Shown here in pieces: positions 8,192 to 16,730 of a stretch of 64,000 bases of DNA. Each line of letters begins with the position of its first letter. Positions within the stretch are counted from its first letter, which is position 1. Location of the stretch: assembly GCA_016713505.1 (NCBI GenBank), contig JADJPA010000001.1:1116001-1180000 (forward strand). Reading direction: 5' to 3'. A program made the translations under genes and the position numbers. Under the pieces are notes generated by a model. That model searched no databases. It had not been told where the DNA came from and saw nothing but the letters and a program-made list of their open reading frames with translations. Origin of the DNA: Candidatus Competibacteraceae bacterium (lineage in GTDB: Bacteria > Pseudomonadota > Gammaproteobacteria > Competibacterales > Competibacteraceae).

Positions 8192-9210
8192 GCTCCTTCT
8201 CGCAGCCACCCGGCCACCCGGCTCGCAAAATAAGTCAGAATCGCATCCGCGCCGGCGCGCTTGATCCCCAGCAGGGATTCCAACACCACCGCCCGTTCGT
8301 CCAACCAACCGTTGCGGGCGGCGGCCATCAGCATGGCGTATTCGCCGCTGACCTGATAGACGAAGGTGGGCGCGGCAAACTGATCCTTGACCCGCCGCAC
8401 GATGTCCAGATACGGCAGACCGGGCTTGATCATGATGATGTCAGCCCCCTCCTCCAAATCCAGCGCCACCTCGCGCAGGGCTTCGTCGCCGTTGGCGGGG
8501 TCCATCTGATAGCTGGATTTGCTCCCCTTGCCGAGCGCGCCGGCCGAGCCGACCGCATCGCGGAACGGCCCGTAAAAACTGGAGGCGTACTTGGCGGAAT
8601 AGGCCAGAATGCGGGTATGGATGAAATCGTTGGATTCCAAGGCTTCGCGGATGGCTCCGATCCGACCGTCCATCATGTCCGAGGGCGCGACGATATCCGC
8701 GCCGGCCGCCGCGTGCGACAGCGCCTGCCGCACCAGCACGCTCACGGTCTCATCGTTCAGTACATAGCCGGCCTCATTCACCAAGCCGTCCTGACCGTGG
8801 CTGGTGAAGGGATCGAGCGCCACATCGGTGATGACGCCCAATTCGGGCAGATGGGTCTTGAGGGCGTGAACCGCGCGCTGGGTCAGACCTTCGGGGTTGT
8901 AGGCTTCGGCGGCGTCCGAGGATTTGGCCTCCGACGCGATCACCGGAAACAGCGCCACCGCCGGCACGCCGGCTTGCACCAGCGTTTCCCCCTCGCGCAG
9001 CAACTCGTCGATGGTCATCCGTTCCACGCCCGGCATGGACGCCACCGGCTCGCGCTGTTTCCAACCCTCGATTACGAACAGCGGCTGGATCAGATCGGCG
9101 GCGGTCAATACCGTTTCCCGCACCAGCCGGCGGGAAAACTCATCGCGGCGCATCCGGCGCGGGCGGCTGCCGGGGAATTGACCGGTGACGGTCTGGGGCA
9201 CTCTGGACAC
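8188..9210 (-). CDS. hemB: Delta-aminolevulinic acid dehydratase (porphobilinogen synthase)
   Basis: HemB condenses two 5-aminolevulinate molecules into porphobilinogen, the second common step of tetrapyrrole synthesis. The two active-site lysines lie in RILAYSAKYASSFYGPFRDA and IIMIKPGLPYLDI. The N-terminal RPRRMRRDEFSRRLVRE arm and the closing GADAILTYFA segment are also typical. I chose the GTG complementary to 9208-9210 because GGAGGAA sits 6 nt before it, giving 340 residues. An in-frame ATG 15 nt upstream (9225) has no ribosome-binding site. No zinc-type cysteine triad is seen, so the enzyme is probably of the magnesium type. Confidence 0.95.
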   Translation of the reverse strand: MSRVPQTVTGQFPGSRPRRMRRDEFSRRLVRETVLTAADLIQPLFVIEGWKQREPVASMPGVERMTIDELLREGETLVQAGVPAVALFPVIASEAKSSDAAEAYNPEGLTQRAVHALKTHLPELGVITDVALDPFTSHGQDGLVNEAGYVLNDETVSVLVRQALSHAAAGADIVAPSDMMDGRIGAIREALESNDFIHTRILAYSAKYASSFYGPFRDAVGSAGALGKGSKSSYQMDPANGDEALREVALDLEEGADIIMIKPGLPYLDIVRRVKDQFAAPTFVYQVSGEYAMLMAAARNGWLDERAVVLESLLGIKRAGADAILTYFASRVAGWLREGA

Positions 9211-9351
9211 GCGAATTTCCTCCATAGAAAACAGTCCAAAGGCGGAACTCGCACGACCGTTCCGCCCGACGGTGCGGCATTATAACCCAAGCCTCCGCCG
9301 GCCATTGTTCGAGCGGCCCGCCGGACCGGACCCGTTTTTTGGAAGATCGCC

Positions 9352-10167
9352 ATGATCGATTGGTTGCGTTACGAACCCGCCATCCGGCTGAGCTGCTTTT
9401 TTGCGGTGTTGCTGGCGATGATGCTGTGGGAATGGCGCCGTCCGCGCCGGACGCTGAGCTTGGCGCGCGGCCGACGCTGGCCGGCCAATCTCGGCATCGT
9501 CGCCGCGGACAGTTTGGTGCTACGGCTGGTGTTTCCGGTGCTGGCGGTCGGAGCGGCGCAACTGGCCGAAGCTAAAGGTTGGGGCTTGCTGCACTGGCTC
9601 GCCGCGCCGCGCTGGTTGGCCGTTGCCGTATCCCTGCCGCTGCTGGATGCGGTGATTTACGCCCAGCACGTCGTGTTTCACAAAGTGCCGCTGCTGTGGC
9701 GGCTGCACCGAACGCACCATAGCGACCTGGACTTCGATGTCACCACCGCCCTGCGCTTCCACCCGCTGGAGATCGTGCTGTCGATGCTGGTCAAGCTGGC
9801 GATGGTCGTGCTGCTGGGCGCACCGCCGGTCGCGGTGCTGCTGTTCGAGGTGATTCTGAACGCCGCCGCGATGTTCAATCACGGCAATGTCCGGCTGCCT
9901 TTGAAGCTGGATCGGGCGCTGCGCTACGTGCTGGTCACGCCCGACATGCATCGGGTCCACCACTCCGTCCACCGCCAGGAAACCGACAGCAATTTCGGTT
10001 TCAGCCTGGCGTGCTGGGACCGGCTGTTCGGCACCTATCGCGATCAGCCGCGCGACGGGCATACCGGCATGAGCATCGGTCTGGCGTATTTCCGCGACTG
10101 GCGGGCCACTCGCTGGTACGGTCTGTTGCTCCAGCCGTTGCTAGACCCGGAACGCCCTTCAGCTTAA
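9352..10167 (+). CDS. Sterol desaturase / fatty acid hydroxylase family membrane protein
   Basis: This 271-residue integral membrane protein carries the di-iron histidine clusters of the superfamily: HVVFH near residue 104, RLHRTHH near 120, HP in the next helix, FNHGN near 180 and DMHRVHHSVH near 200. Four or five hydrophobic segments fit the expected topology. Members use O2 to hydroxylate or desaturate lipids, but the substrate cannot be told from sequence. It is divergent from hemB and convergent with ppx, and seems to be a single-gene unit. Confidence 0.85.
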   Translation: MIDWLRYEPAIRLSCFFAVLLAMMLWEWRRPRRTLSLARGRRWPANLGIVAADSLVLRLVFPVLAVGAAQLAEAKGWGLLHWLAAPRWLAVAVSLPLLDAVIYAQHVVFHKVPLLWRLHRTHHSDLDFDVTTALRFHPLEIVLSMLVKLAMVVLLGAPPVAVLLFEVILNAAAMFNHGNVRLPLKLDRALRYVLVTPDMHRVHHSVHRQETDSNFGFSLACWDRLFGTYRDQPRDGHTGMSIGLAYFRDWRATRWYGLLLQPLLDPERPSA

Positions 10168-10186
10168 CGGGAATTCCGAACGGACG

Positions 10187-11677
10187 TTATTTGAACTCCA
10201 AGCGAAGACCGGCCTTGCGCAAGAAGCGTGCTTCTTTCTCCAAATCGGCTTGCGTCAGCGGATGCTCGTCCAGCCAGCCTGCGGGAAAATGCAATTCCAT
10301 GCGCTGTTGCTGGCCGCGCAGAGCGGCGACCGGCAGCGGTTGACGGGTACGCGCCCGATTCAGCACCACCGCCAAACGAAGCAGGACGCACAACCGCCGC
10401 GCCAGCGGGGCGACATCGCGCGGCAGATGCGCGAAGGCATTTTCTGGAAACGACCGGCGATGGTAGCGGACCAAAGCCGCCAACCAGGTCTGATCGTCTT
10501 GCGAGAATCCAGGCAAATCGGCGTGTTGCAGGATGTACGCGCCGTGCTTGTGATACTGGTTGTAGGTCAACAACATGCCGACTTCATGCAGGCGGGCCGC
10601 CCACTCCAGGACGTGAGCGCACTCCTCGGTTTCCAGATGCCAGCTTTCGCGCACCTGACGCAACAGCGCGTGGGCCGTCGCGTTCACCCGTTCGGATTGC
10701 GCCTGATCCAGGCCGTAACGACTGACCACGGCGGCGATGCTGCGGTCGCGCACGTCCTCGTGGCGGATGCGGCCCAACAGATCGTAAATCACGCCTTCCC
10801 GCAACGCGCCTTCCGAAACTTCCATCTTTTCGACGTTCAGCGCCTCGCACAACCCGTGCAACACCACGAAGCCCCCCGCGAACACCTTGGCCCGCGCCGG
10901 TTCCAGCTGCCAGCGCGTCGCCAGCCCCGCCACCTGCCCGGTAGCGACCAGCGCGGCCCGCAAGCGCCGCAACCCTTCCAGGGTGATGCCTTCCCGGCTC
11001 CAGCCTTCGCGCGTCACCACCTCCTGAATCGCCTTGATCGAACCCGAAGCGCCGGTGACGGCTTGCCAGCCGCGCTCCAGATAATCCTCCCGCACCGGCT
11101 CCAGCCGCAGTTGCACCCGCAGTTCGGCCTCGCGCATCCGGGCTTCGCTGATCTTGCCATCCTCGAAACAGGCCAGGCTCAAGCTGACGCAGCCCATCTT
11201 GAGACTGGTCAGATGCAGCGGTTCGAACTTCTCGCCGATGATCAGCTCCGTGCTGCCCCCGCCGATGTCCACCACCAGCCGCCGACCCGACACGTCGGCG
11301 ACGTTGTGCGCGACTCCGAGATAGATCAGCCGCGCTTCTTCCTGACCGCTGATGATCTCGACATCGTGGCCTAGCACGTCCTCGGCCCGCGTCAGAAACT
11401 CCGCGCTGTTGCGCGCCTGGCGCAAGGTGTTGGTGCCGACGATCCGCAGTTGCTGGGGCGGGATATGGCGCAGCCGCTGGCCGAAGCGCGCCAGACACTC
11501 TAGCGCCCGCCGTTGCGAGTCCTCTGACAGCTGGTTCTTGTCATCCAGGCCCGCCGCCAGTTGCACCATTTCCCGCAGCCGATCCAGCACCTGGATATGG
11601 TCGTTGGCGATCCGGGCGACGATCATGTGAAAGCTGTTGGAGCCTAGATCGATCGCCGCGACGACATCGGAGCTCAT
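10187..11677 (-). CDS. ppx: Exopolyphosphatase (Ppx/GppA family)
   Basis: This 496-residue member of the actin-like Ppx/GppA family removes terminal phosphate from polyphosphate. AIDLGSNSFHMIVARI is the N-terminal phosphate loop, SGQEEARLIYLGV holds the catalytic glutamate region and VVDIGGGSTELIIG is the second phosphate loop. A C-terminal HD-like helical domain (HEVGMLLTYNQYHKHGAYIL) favours Ppx over the shorter GppA form. The ATG complementary to 11675-11677 has AAGGAG at good distance. A TTG six codons upstream is unlikely. It follows sixA by 14 nt and is the last gene of the phoB-phoR-pilZ-sixA-ppx run. Confidence 0.9.
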   Translation of the reverse strand: MSSDVVAAIDLGSNSFHMIVARIANDHIQVLDRLREMVQLAAGLDDKNQLSEDSQRRALECLARFGQRLRHIPPQQLRIVGTNTLRQARNSAEFLTRAEDVLGHDVEIISGQEEARLIYLGVAHNVADVSGRRLVVDIGGGSTELIIGEKFEPLHLTSLKMGCVSLSLACFEDGKISEARMREAELRVQLRLEPVREDYLERGWQAVTGASGSIKAIQEVVTREGWSREGITLEGLRRLRAALVATGQVAGLATRWQLEPARAKVFAGGFVVLHGLCEALNVEKMEVSEGALREGVIYDLLGRIRHEDVRDRSIAAVVSRYGLDQAQSERVNATAHALLRQVRESWHLETEECAHVLEWAARLHEVGMLLTYNQYHKHGAYILQHADLPGFSQDDQTWLAALVRYHRRSFPENAFAHLPRDVAPLARRLCVLLRLAVVLNRARTRQPLPVAALRGQQQRMELHFPAGWLDEHPLTQADLEKEARFLRKAGLRLEFK

Positions 11678-11691
11678 GATAAAACTCTCCT

Positions 11692-12198
11692 TCAATCCTG
11701 CTTCAGGTTGCGCAGTTGGCCGGCGGTCAGCACCCAGTGCAGCACCCCTTTACCGGCGGCGGCGCGCTTGGAAAACTCAAAAAAAGCCACGCCGCCCTTG
11801 CGAAACACGATCGTGGAACGGGATTCGCCAGCCAGCAGCAAACCCGCCAGCCGGCTCAATTGCGGCTCGTGGCCCACGGCCACCACCGTCTCGGCCGGAC
11901 AATGCGCCAACCATTCCAGCACCGCCTCCGGCGGATAGCTGTAGTCCAGCTCGGGACGCTCCACGATGGGGATGTCACCATACGCCCGCGCGATGATTTC
12001 GGCGGTTTCGCGGGCGCGCACCAACGGGCTGCACGCCAGAACATCGATTCGCTCCAGTTGCGAGCGCAGACGGTTGGCGCCCTTGCGCATCTTCTTGCGC
12101 CCGGCCTCGGTCAGCGGCCGTCGGGCGTCGGCGCCGCCAGCGAAACCGTCGCTTTCGGCGTCCTCGGCGATGGCGTGGCGAACCAGTAACAATTTCAT
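11692..12198 (-). CDS. sixA: Phosphohistidine phosphatase SixA
   Basis: SixA (168 residues) is a small histidine phosphatase that removes phosphate from phosphohistidine proteins such as hybrid-kinase HPt domains or the nitrogen PTS. LLLVRHAIAED carries the RHG-type catalytic histidine, SPLVRARETA the second arginine and VVAVGHEPQLSRL the second histidine. The ATG complementary to 12196-12198 follows GAGGG, and a TTG one codon upstream is less likely. It lies between a PilZ gene and ppx, close enough to ppx (14 nt) to be co-transcribed. Confidence 0.88.
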   Translation of the reverse strand: MKLLLVRHAIAEDAESDGFAGGADARRPLTEAGRKKMRKGANRLRSQLERIDVLACSPLVRARETAEIIARAYGDIPIVERPELDYSYPPEAVLEWLAHCPAETVVAVGHEPQLSRLAGLLLAGESRSTIVFRKGGVAFFEFSKRAAAGKGVLHWVLTAGQLRNLKQD

Positions 12199-12267
12199 CA
12201 AAGCACCCTCACGGAAAAGGTTGCCGCCAGTTTAGCACCGGCGTGGCGGGCTTCGAGAGGAGGCCGG

Positions 12268-12675
12268 CTAGGTCGGAAAATCCTTGGCGTATTTTCCGAC
12301 CCACTCCGCCGCCGCCTCCGCGGTCGAAAGCTGCCGTCCTTCCTGTTCCAAGATCTGTTTCTGATAAAGATGGATTTGGCAAATCTGCTCGACCATCCGC
12401 ACCGAAAACTCGGTGTTCGCATCGGCGAATTGGACCCCGACATCGTAATGGTCGTCGGCGCGCCGGCACCAGACGATGGTGCCGGTGGTCTCGAAGGCCG
12501 GCTCCCGGACCGGAATGGTGATTCGAACCAGGCTACCCCGCCGCAGGGCTTTTTCGGTTTGGAAGCACAACCCCCCTTGACTGATATTGTTCAGGCGTTC
12601 GTGATGGCCCGCCTTGACGCTGGCAATCTGGTATTCGATGGGGATATCCGTGGGATGGCGGATGAATTCTCGCAT
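12268..12675 (-). CDS. PilZ domain protein (probable c-di-GMP receptor)
   Basis: This 135-residue protein consists mostly of a PilZ domain. MREFIRHPTDIPIEY supplies the arginine stretch and NISQGGLCFQT the (D/N)xSxGG part of the c-di-GMP site. The usual RxxxR is reduced to a single clear arginine before HPTDIP, so nucleotide binding should be tested. A helical tail (HLYQKQILEQEGRQLSTAEA) follows the barrel. The ATG complementary to 12673-12675 has GGAGG 7 nt upstream. It lies 157 bp after phoR and 69 bp before sixA on the same strand. Confidence 0.85.
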   Translation of the reverse strand: MREFIRHPTDIPIEYQIASVKAGHHERLNNISQGGLCFQTEKALRRGSLVRITIPVREPAFETTGTIVWCRRADDHYDVGVQFADANTEFSVRMVEQICQIHLYQKQILEQEGRQLSTAEAAAEWVGKYAKDFPT

Positions 12676-12832
12676 GGGGCGATCCTCCAAACTCGGGAGC
12701 GGCACGGGATTATTTTAACACCATGGATACAATCCAGCGCCGGTTTCCGCACCACCCAAAACCAAACCGTGACGGTTGCCGCCGGATCACAGCTCCCGCG
12801 CGCCTTGGCGTTGCAGCGTGACCCTGGCGCGC

Positions 12833-14164
12833 TCAGGCCGAGAGCGGATGAGGGGCCACGGTGCCCGACGGTAGCGCGCGCAGCGTCAGGGGGAACTCGC
12901 AAACGAACACGCTGCCCTTGCCTAACTCGCTGCTGATGCGCAGCTGACCGCCGTGATTGTTCAAGACGTGCTTGACGATGGACAGGCCAAGCCCGGTGCC
13001 GCCGCTGCCGCGCGAGCGGTCGCGGTTGACCCGATAGAAGCGCTCGCTCAGCCGGGGAAGGTGATGCGGAGCGATGCCTTCGCCGTCGTCTTCCACCGCC
13101 AGATAGATACCCCGTTCGTCGGCGGACCAGCGAATCTCGATCCGCCCGCCGGCCGGAGTGTAACGCACGGCGTTGAACACCAGATTGGAAAAAGCGCTGC
13201 GCAACTCTTTCTCGCAGCCGATCAGCCACAATCCGGAATCGGCCTGTACTACGATCTCGTGACCCTGCTCGCCGCTGAGCGCGCCGGCGTCATCGGCGAT
13301 ATCGGCGAGCAAGGCCGGCACCGCGACCGGTTTGCCCGGCATCCGGTCCTTTTGCGACTCCAGGCGCGCCAGCATCAGCAAATCCTCGATGATGTGCAGC
13401 ATCCGATTGGCCTGTTGCCGCATTCCGCGCAACGGTTGCCGCCACGCCGCCAAGGCTGGGCTATCGCTGTCGAGAAACGTCTCCAGATAACCGATCACGA
13501 CCGTCAGGGGCGTGCGCAATTCGTGGGAGACATTGGCGATGAAATCGCGCCGCATCTGCTCCAGCCGCCGCACCCGGCTGATATCGCTCGCCAGCAGCAA
13601 CCGCTGTTTCTTACCGTAAGGGACGAGCCGGGCGCTGAGCGTCACCTCATCGTCCACCGGTGAGGGAAACTCCACGCTGTCGCCCGGACGGCGCTGGTTC
13701 AGAAAAGCCACGAAGCCGGGATAGCGCAGCAAGTGGGCGACCGGCAACCCGACATCCCGCCCCGGCGTCAACCCCAACAGCGGTTGCGAAGCGCCGTTAC
13801 ACCACACCACCTTGCCCTCTTCGTCCAGGATGACGGCGGCATCCGGCAGCGCGGCGGTCGCCTGTTGAAACTGACCCAGCAAGCGGCCGAACTTGCGCTT
13901 GCGCTTGCGGTTTTGGCGGCGCAAGCGGTCGATGCGCGAGGCGATGCCCTCCCAAACCCGGCCGGCCGGCCATGGTTCGGCGTCCTTATCGTCTTGCCGC
14001 AACCAGCGCTCCAACTGATACAGCCGCCACAACTGCCAGGCCAGCGCTCCGACCGCGGCGAGCAGCAGCCCGGCCAACACCTGCCCGGCCAGCCAGCCCA
14101 ACCACGCCGCTCCCAGAAAAAGCGCTCCCAACCGCCAAGCCAGCGACCACCAAGCGTGAGACAC
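12833..14164 (-). CDS. phoR: Phosphate regulon sensor histidine kinase PhoR
   Basis: PhoR (443 residues) is an inner-membrane histidine kinase that partners PhoB. Two hydrophobic segments fill residues 8-45 and are followed by a basic linker. A PAS domain at about 100-195 (LPDAAVILDEEGKVVWCNGA) leads to the HisKA segment with the phospho-acceptor His214 in FIANVSHELRTPL. The ATPase domain has an N-box (SAFSNLVFNAVRYTP), DDGEGI and GGTGLGLSIVKHV. Translation starts at a GTG 3 nt after the phoB stop. The lack of a large periplasmic domain is normal for PhoR, which reads the PstSCAB/PhoU state. Confidence 0.92.
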   Translation of the reverse strand: MSHAWWSLAWRLGALFLGAAWLGWLAGQVLAGLLLAAVGALAWQLWRLYQLERWLRQDDKDAEPWPAGRVWEGIASRIDRLRRQNRKRKRKFGRLLGQFQQATAALPDAAVILDEEGKVVWCNGASQPLLGLTPGRDVGLPVAHLLRYPGFVAFLNQRRPGDSVEFPSPVDDEVTLSARLVPYGKKQRLLLASDISRVRRLEQMRRDFIANVSHELRTPLTVVIGYLETFLDSDSPALAAWRQPLRGMRQQANRMLHIIEDLLMLARLESQKDRMPGKPVAVPALLADIADDAGALSGEQGHEIVVQADSGLWLIGCEKELRSAFSNLVFNAVRYTPAGGRIEIRWSADERGIYLAVEDDGEGIAPHHLPRLSERFYRVNRDRSRGSGGTGLGLSIVKHVLNNHGGQLRISSELGKGSVFVCEFPLTLRALPSGTVAPHPLSA

Positions 14165-14167
14165 CTT

Positions 14168-14860
14168 CTAAACCCTCGTCGAAAACCGGTAACCGGCGCC
14201 GCGCACCGTTTGGATCAAGGCATCGTGACCGTGCGGCTCCAGCACTTTCCGCAAACGGCGGATGTGGACATCCACCGTGCGTTCCTCGACGTAGACGTTG
14301 CTGCCCCAGACCCGATCCAGCAACTGGCTGCGGCTGTAAACCCGTTCCGGGTGGGACATGAAAAATTCCAGCAAGCGATATTCGGTCGGACCCATTTCCA
14401 GCAGCGCCGCTCCGGCGTTGACTCGGTGGCTGGCCAAATCCAGCGACAAGCCGTTGGCGCGCAGCAGCTCGTTTTCGGCCGCCGGCCCGCCCCGGCGCAA
14501 CACCGCCCGAATGCGCGCCACCAGCTCGCGCGGCGAAAAAGGCTTGGTCATGTAATCGTCCGAGCCGCTTTCCAAGCCCTGCACCTTGTCCTCCTCCTCG
14601 GCCCGCGCCGTCAGCATGATGATCGGTACTTCGCGGGTCAGTTCCTCACGCTTCAGACGGCGGGCGAAGTCGATGCCGCTAAGGCCCGGCAGCATCCAGT
14701 CCAACAAGATGAGATCGGGCAACCGTCCGGCGATGCTGGCTTGCGCCTGCCGGGCGTCGGCCGCTTCCCGCACCTCGAAGCCAGCGTCGCTCAAGGCGAA
14801 CACCACCATCTCCCGAATCGGCTGCTCGTCCTCCACGATTAAAATACACTTCGCGTTCAT
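14168..14860 (-). CDS. phoB: Phosphate regulon response regulator PhoB
   Basis: PhoB (230 residues) is an OmpR-family activator of phosphate-starvation genes. The receiver has the acidic pair in LIVEDEQPIRE, the phosphorylated Asp54 in LILLDWMLPG, a TAR switch residue and the lysine of TKPFSPRELVARI. The C-terminal winged helix ends in VEERTVDVHIRRLRKVLEP and VRGAGYRFS. It is the first gene of the run that continues with phoR, a PilZ gene, sixA and ppx. Upstream, a single ATGACAG half-site (14937-14943) is present but no full Pho box. Confidence 0.94.
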   Translation of the reverse strand: MNAKCILIVEDEQPIREMVVFALSDAGFEVREAADARQAQASIAGRLPDLILLDWMLPGLSGIDFARRLKREELTREVPIIMLTARAEEEDKVQGLESGSDDYMTKPFSPRELVARIRAVLRRGGPAAENELLRANGLSLDLASHRVNAGAALLEMGPTEYRLLEFFMSHPERVYSRSQLLDRVWGSNVYVEERTVDVHIRRLRKVLEPHGHDALIQTVRGAGYRFSTRV

Positions 14861-15049
14861 GAAACCTCTTGAATTTAATCGACCCAGCCTAATATCTTGA
14901 AAACTCTTAAACCAGCGTCCTATTTAAGGCGTTTCGATGACAGTGGCGTTACAAGCACGCTTTAAAGTTCCCATCCGCCCGTTTCCTTTTCCATCTGACC
15001 GATTCGCTCGCCCCGATCGCTCGATCAACGCCCATCAGGAGACTCACCC

Positions 15050-16000
15050 ATGAGCGCCAAACACACCCGCCTGTTGATTCTCGGCTCCGGCCCGGCCGGT
15101 TACACCGCCGCCGTCTACGCCGCCCGCGCCAACTTGGCGCCGGTGTTGATCACCGGTTTGCAGATGGGCGGTCAATTGACCACCACCACCGAGGTCGACA
15201 ATTGGCCGGGCGATGTGGAAGGTCTGATGGGACCGGACTTGATGGAACGGATGCGCAAGCACGCCGAGCGCTTTCATACGGAAATCGTGTTCGACCAGAT
15301 TTACACCGCCAAGCTGCAACAGCGGCCCTTCAAGCTCGTCGGTGATTCCGGAGAATACACCTGCGATGCGCTGATCATCGCCACCGGCGCGAGCGCGCAG
15401 TATCTCGGCCTGCCTTCGGAGCAGGCGTTCATGGGCAAGGGGGTGTCCGGTTGCGCCACCTGCGACGGTTTCTTCTACCGCAACCAGAAAGTCGCGGTCG
15501 TCGGCGGCGGCAACACGGCGGTCGAGGAAGCGCTGTATCTGGCCAACATCGCCAGCGAAGTGACCCTGGTGCATCGCCGCCAGCAGTTCCGCGCCGAAAA
15601 GATCATGGTCGACAAGCTGATGGAGAAGGTGAAAAGCGGCAAGATCCGGCTGGAACTGGACAGCGTGCTGGATGAGGTGCTGGGCGACGGCAGCGGCGTG
15701 ACCGGCATTCGCGTGCGCAACGTTCACACCGAGGAACGCAAGGACCTCGCGCTGCAAGGCGTGTTCATCGCCATCGGCCACAAACCCAACACCGATCTTT
15801 TTGCCGGCCAGGTGGAAATGAAAGGCGGCTATATTCAGGTCAAGGGCGGCAGCGAGGGCGGCGCGACGGCGACCAGCATCCCCGGCGTGTTTGCCGCCGG
15901 CGATGTGGCGGATCACGTCTACCGGCAGGCGGTCACCTCCGCCGGCACCGGCTGCATGGCGGCGCTGGATGCGGATAAGTATCTGGAGCAGATCGGTTAG
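15050..16000 (+). CDS. trxB: Thioredoxin-disulfide reductase
   Basis: TrxB (316 residues) is the cytosolic NADPH:thioredoxin reductase. It has the FAD-binding GSGPAGYTAAVYAARA, the redox pair Cys135/Cys138 in SGCATCDGFFYR, the NADPH-binding VVGGGNTAVEEALYL with HRRQQFRAEK, and the closing AAGDVADHVYRQAVTSAGTGCMAALDA. An AGGAG site precedes the ATG. It is divergent from phoB and convergent with brnTA. It reduces thioredoxin and supports the nearby peroxide-defence genes. Confidence 0.95.
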   Translation: MSAKHTRLLILGSGPAGYTAAVYAARANLAPVLITGLQMGGQLTTTTEVDNWPGDVEGLMGPDLMERMRKHAERFHTEIVFDQIYTAKLQQRPFKLVGDSGEYTCDALIIATGASAQYLGLPSEQAFMGKGVSGCATCDGFFYRNQKVAVVGGGNTAVEEALYLANIASEVTLVHRRQQFRAEKIMVDKLMEKVKSGKIRLELDSVLDEVLGDGSGVTGIRVRNVHTEERKDLALQGVFIAIGHKPNTDLFAGQVEMKGGYIQVKGGSEGGATATSIPGVFAAGDVADHVYRQAVTSAGTGCMAALDADKYLEQIG

Positions 16001-16017
16001 GGTAGGCGTGAGAATCC

Positions 16018-16040
16018 AAAAAAGCCCTCATTGCTTTTTT
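16018..16040. terminator. Possible bidirectional terminator between trxB and brnA
   Basis: AAAAAAGC at 16018-16025 pairs with GCTTTTTT at 16033-16040 around a 7-nt loop, between two convergent genes. Both ends supply an A/T run, so it could stop both transcripts. The stem has only two G-C pairs, so it is weak. Confidence 0.4.
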
Positions 16041-16058
16041 CTATGCGCTGACCCTTGG

Positions 16059-16373
16059 TCACTTCGCGTCGACAGGTGGCCATACGCCGATTTCCTCGCG
16101 AATGACCTGTCGCAGGCAGTCTTCCAGGCGGCGTTGTTGCATGGCGTCGCGCAAAGTGGCGTTTATTAAGGTTTGGTAGCCACGTTCACCCGCTCTTTCC
16201 TTGAACCAGGCAATCACATCAGGATCGAGAGTGATGCTGATTTTTTGTTTCCTGGCGGGCACGGGCGCGAGGTTGACCCGATGAATGGCGCGATTAACAT
16301 GTTCTTGGGTGATCGGGGGAGCTTCATCCAGATCGTCAAGAGGAGAGGTTGGAAAAGTAGAGTCTTTGCTCAT
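16059..16373 (-). CDS. brnA: BrnA-family antitoxin
   Basis: This 104-residue antitoxin is of the BrnA type. The N-terminal half is polar (PLDDLDEAPPITQEHVNRAI) and binds toxin in known members. The C-terminal half is a ribbon-helix-helix DNA-binding region, with KQKISITLDPDVIAWFKERAGERGYQTLINATLRDAM as strand, helix and helix (read in parts). The ATG complementary to 16371-16373 lies inside the end of brnT, a 38-nt overlap, as expected for a toxin-first operon. It probably represses its own promoter through the 24-bp palindrome upstream of brnT. Confidence 0.85.
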   Translation of the reverse strand: MSKDSTFPTSPLDDLDEAPPITQEHVNRAIHRVNLAPVPARKQKISITLDPDVIAWFKERAGERGYQTLINATLRDAMQQRRLEDCLRQVIREEIGVWPPVDAK

Positions 16374-16611
16374 GTTTTTCAGCTCGGCGCATGGAGATGA
16401 TGCGAATAGTTTCTTCTGTCTCCGCGTGGACAATGATGATGACATCGCCGCGAAGTAGGCCCATGGAAATAAATCGTTGTTGTCCGTAGGCGAAACGGTC
16501 ATCTTCGAAGGTGAAGGTTTCACCAGAGCAAACCCGTTCGGCATCGGCGAAGTCCAATCTGTGTTTTTTCAGATTGATTTGGCGCTTGGCGGTGTCCCAG
16601 ATGAAGTCCAT
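16336..16611 (-). CDS. brnT: BrnT-family ribonuclease toxin
   Basis: This 91-residue toxin has the BrnT fold, related to RelE-type ribonucleases that cut RNA and stop translation. The family signature FIWDTAKRQINLKKHRLDFADA opens the protein (read in two parts). FEDDRFAYGQQRFISMGLLRG and the terminal IIVHAETEETIRIISMRRAEKHEQRLY match known BrnT proteins, including the catalytic RRAxxxE end. No clear ribosome-binding site precedes the ATG. A palindrome ends 8 nt upstream. The pair and its operator are AT-richer than the flanking redox genes, consistent with horizontal gain. Confidence 0.88.
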   Translation of the reverse strand: MDFIWDTAKRQINLKKHRLDFADAERVCSGETFTFEDDRFAYGQQRFISMGLLRGDVIIIVHAETEETIRIISMRRAEKHEQRLYFSNLSS

Positions 16612-16619
16612 GACGCTAA

Positions 16620-16643
16620 TAATATAGATAATTATCTATATTA
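16620..16643. promoter_or_regulatory. 24-bp perfect palindrome, probable brnTA operator
   Basis: The half-site TAATATAGATAA (16620-16631) is followed directly by its reverse complement (16632-16643) with no mismatch. It ends 8 bp before the brnT ATG and would overlap the promoter. Ribbon-helix-helix antitoxins such as BrnA bind inverted repeats at this position, so autorepression is the natural reading. Confidence 0.75.
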
Positions 16644-16730
16644 AAACCATGTGCACGATCACGGCTCTCTGGTTGTTCAATTCGGCTTTTAACCAACCTG
16701 CCGCCGCAGATGCCGGCGACAATCGGTTCC

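Noticed and set aside
10250..11374. A 374-codon plus-strand frame opposite ppx
   Set aside because: It is antisense to a clearly identified exopolyphosphatase, with low-complexity Gln/Arg/Pro composition.
14937..14943. ATGACAG half-site upstream of phoB as a Pho box
   Set aside because: A Pho box needs two direct repeats 11 bp apart, and no second copy is visible.
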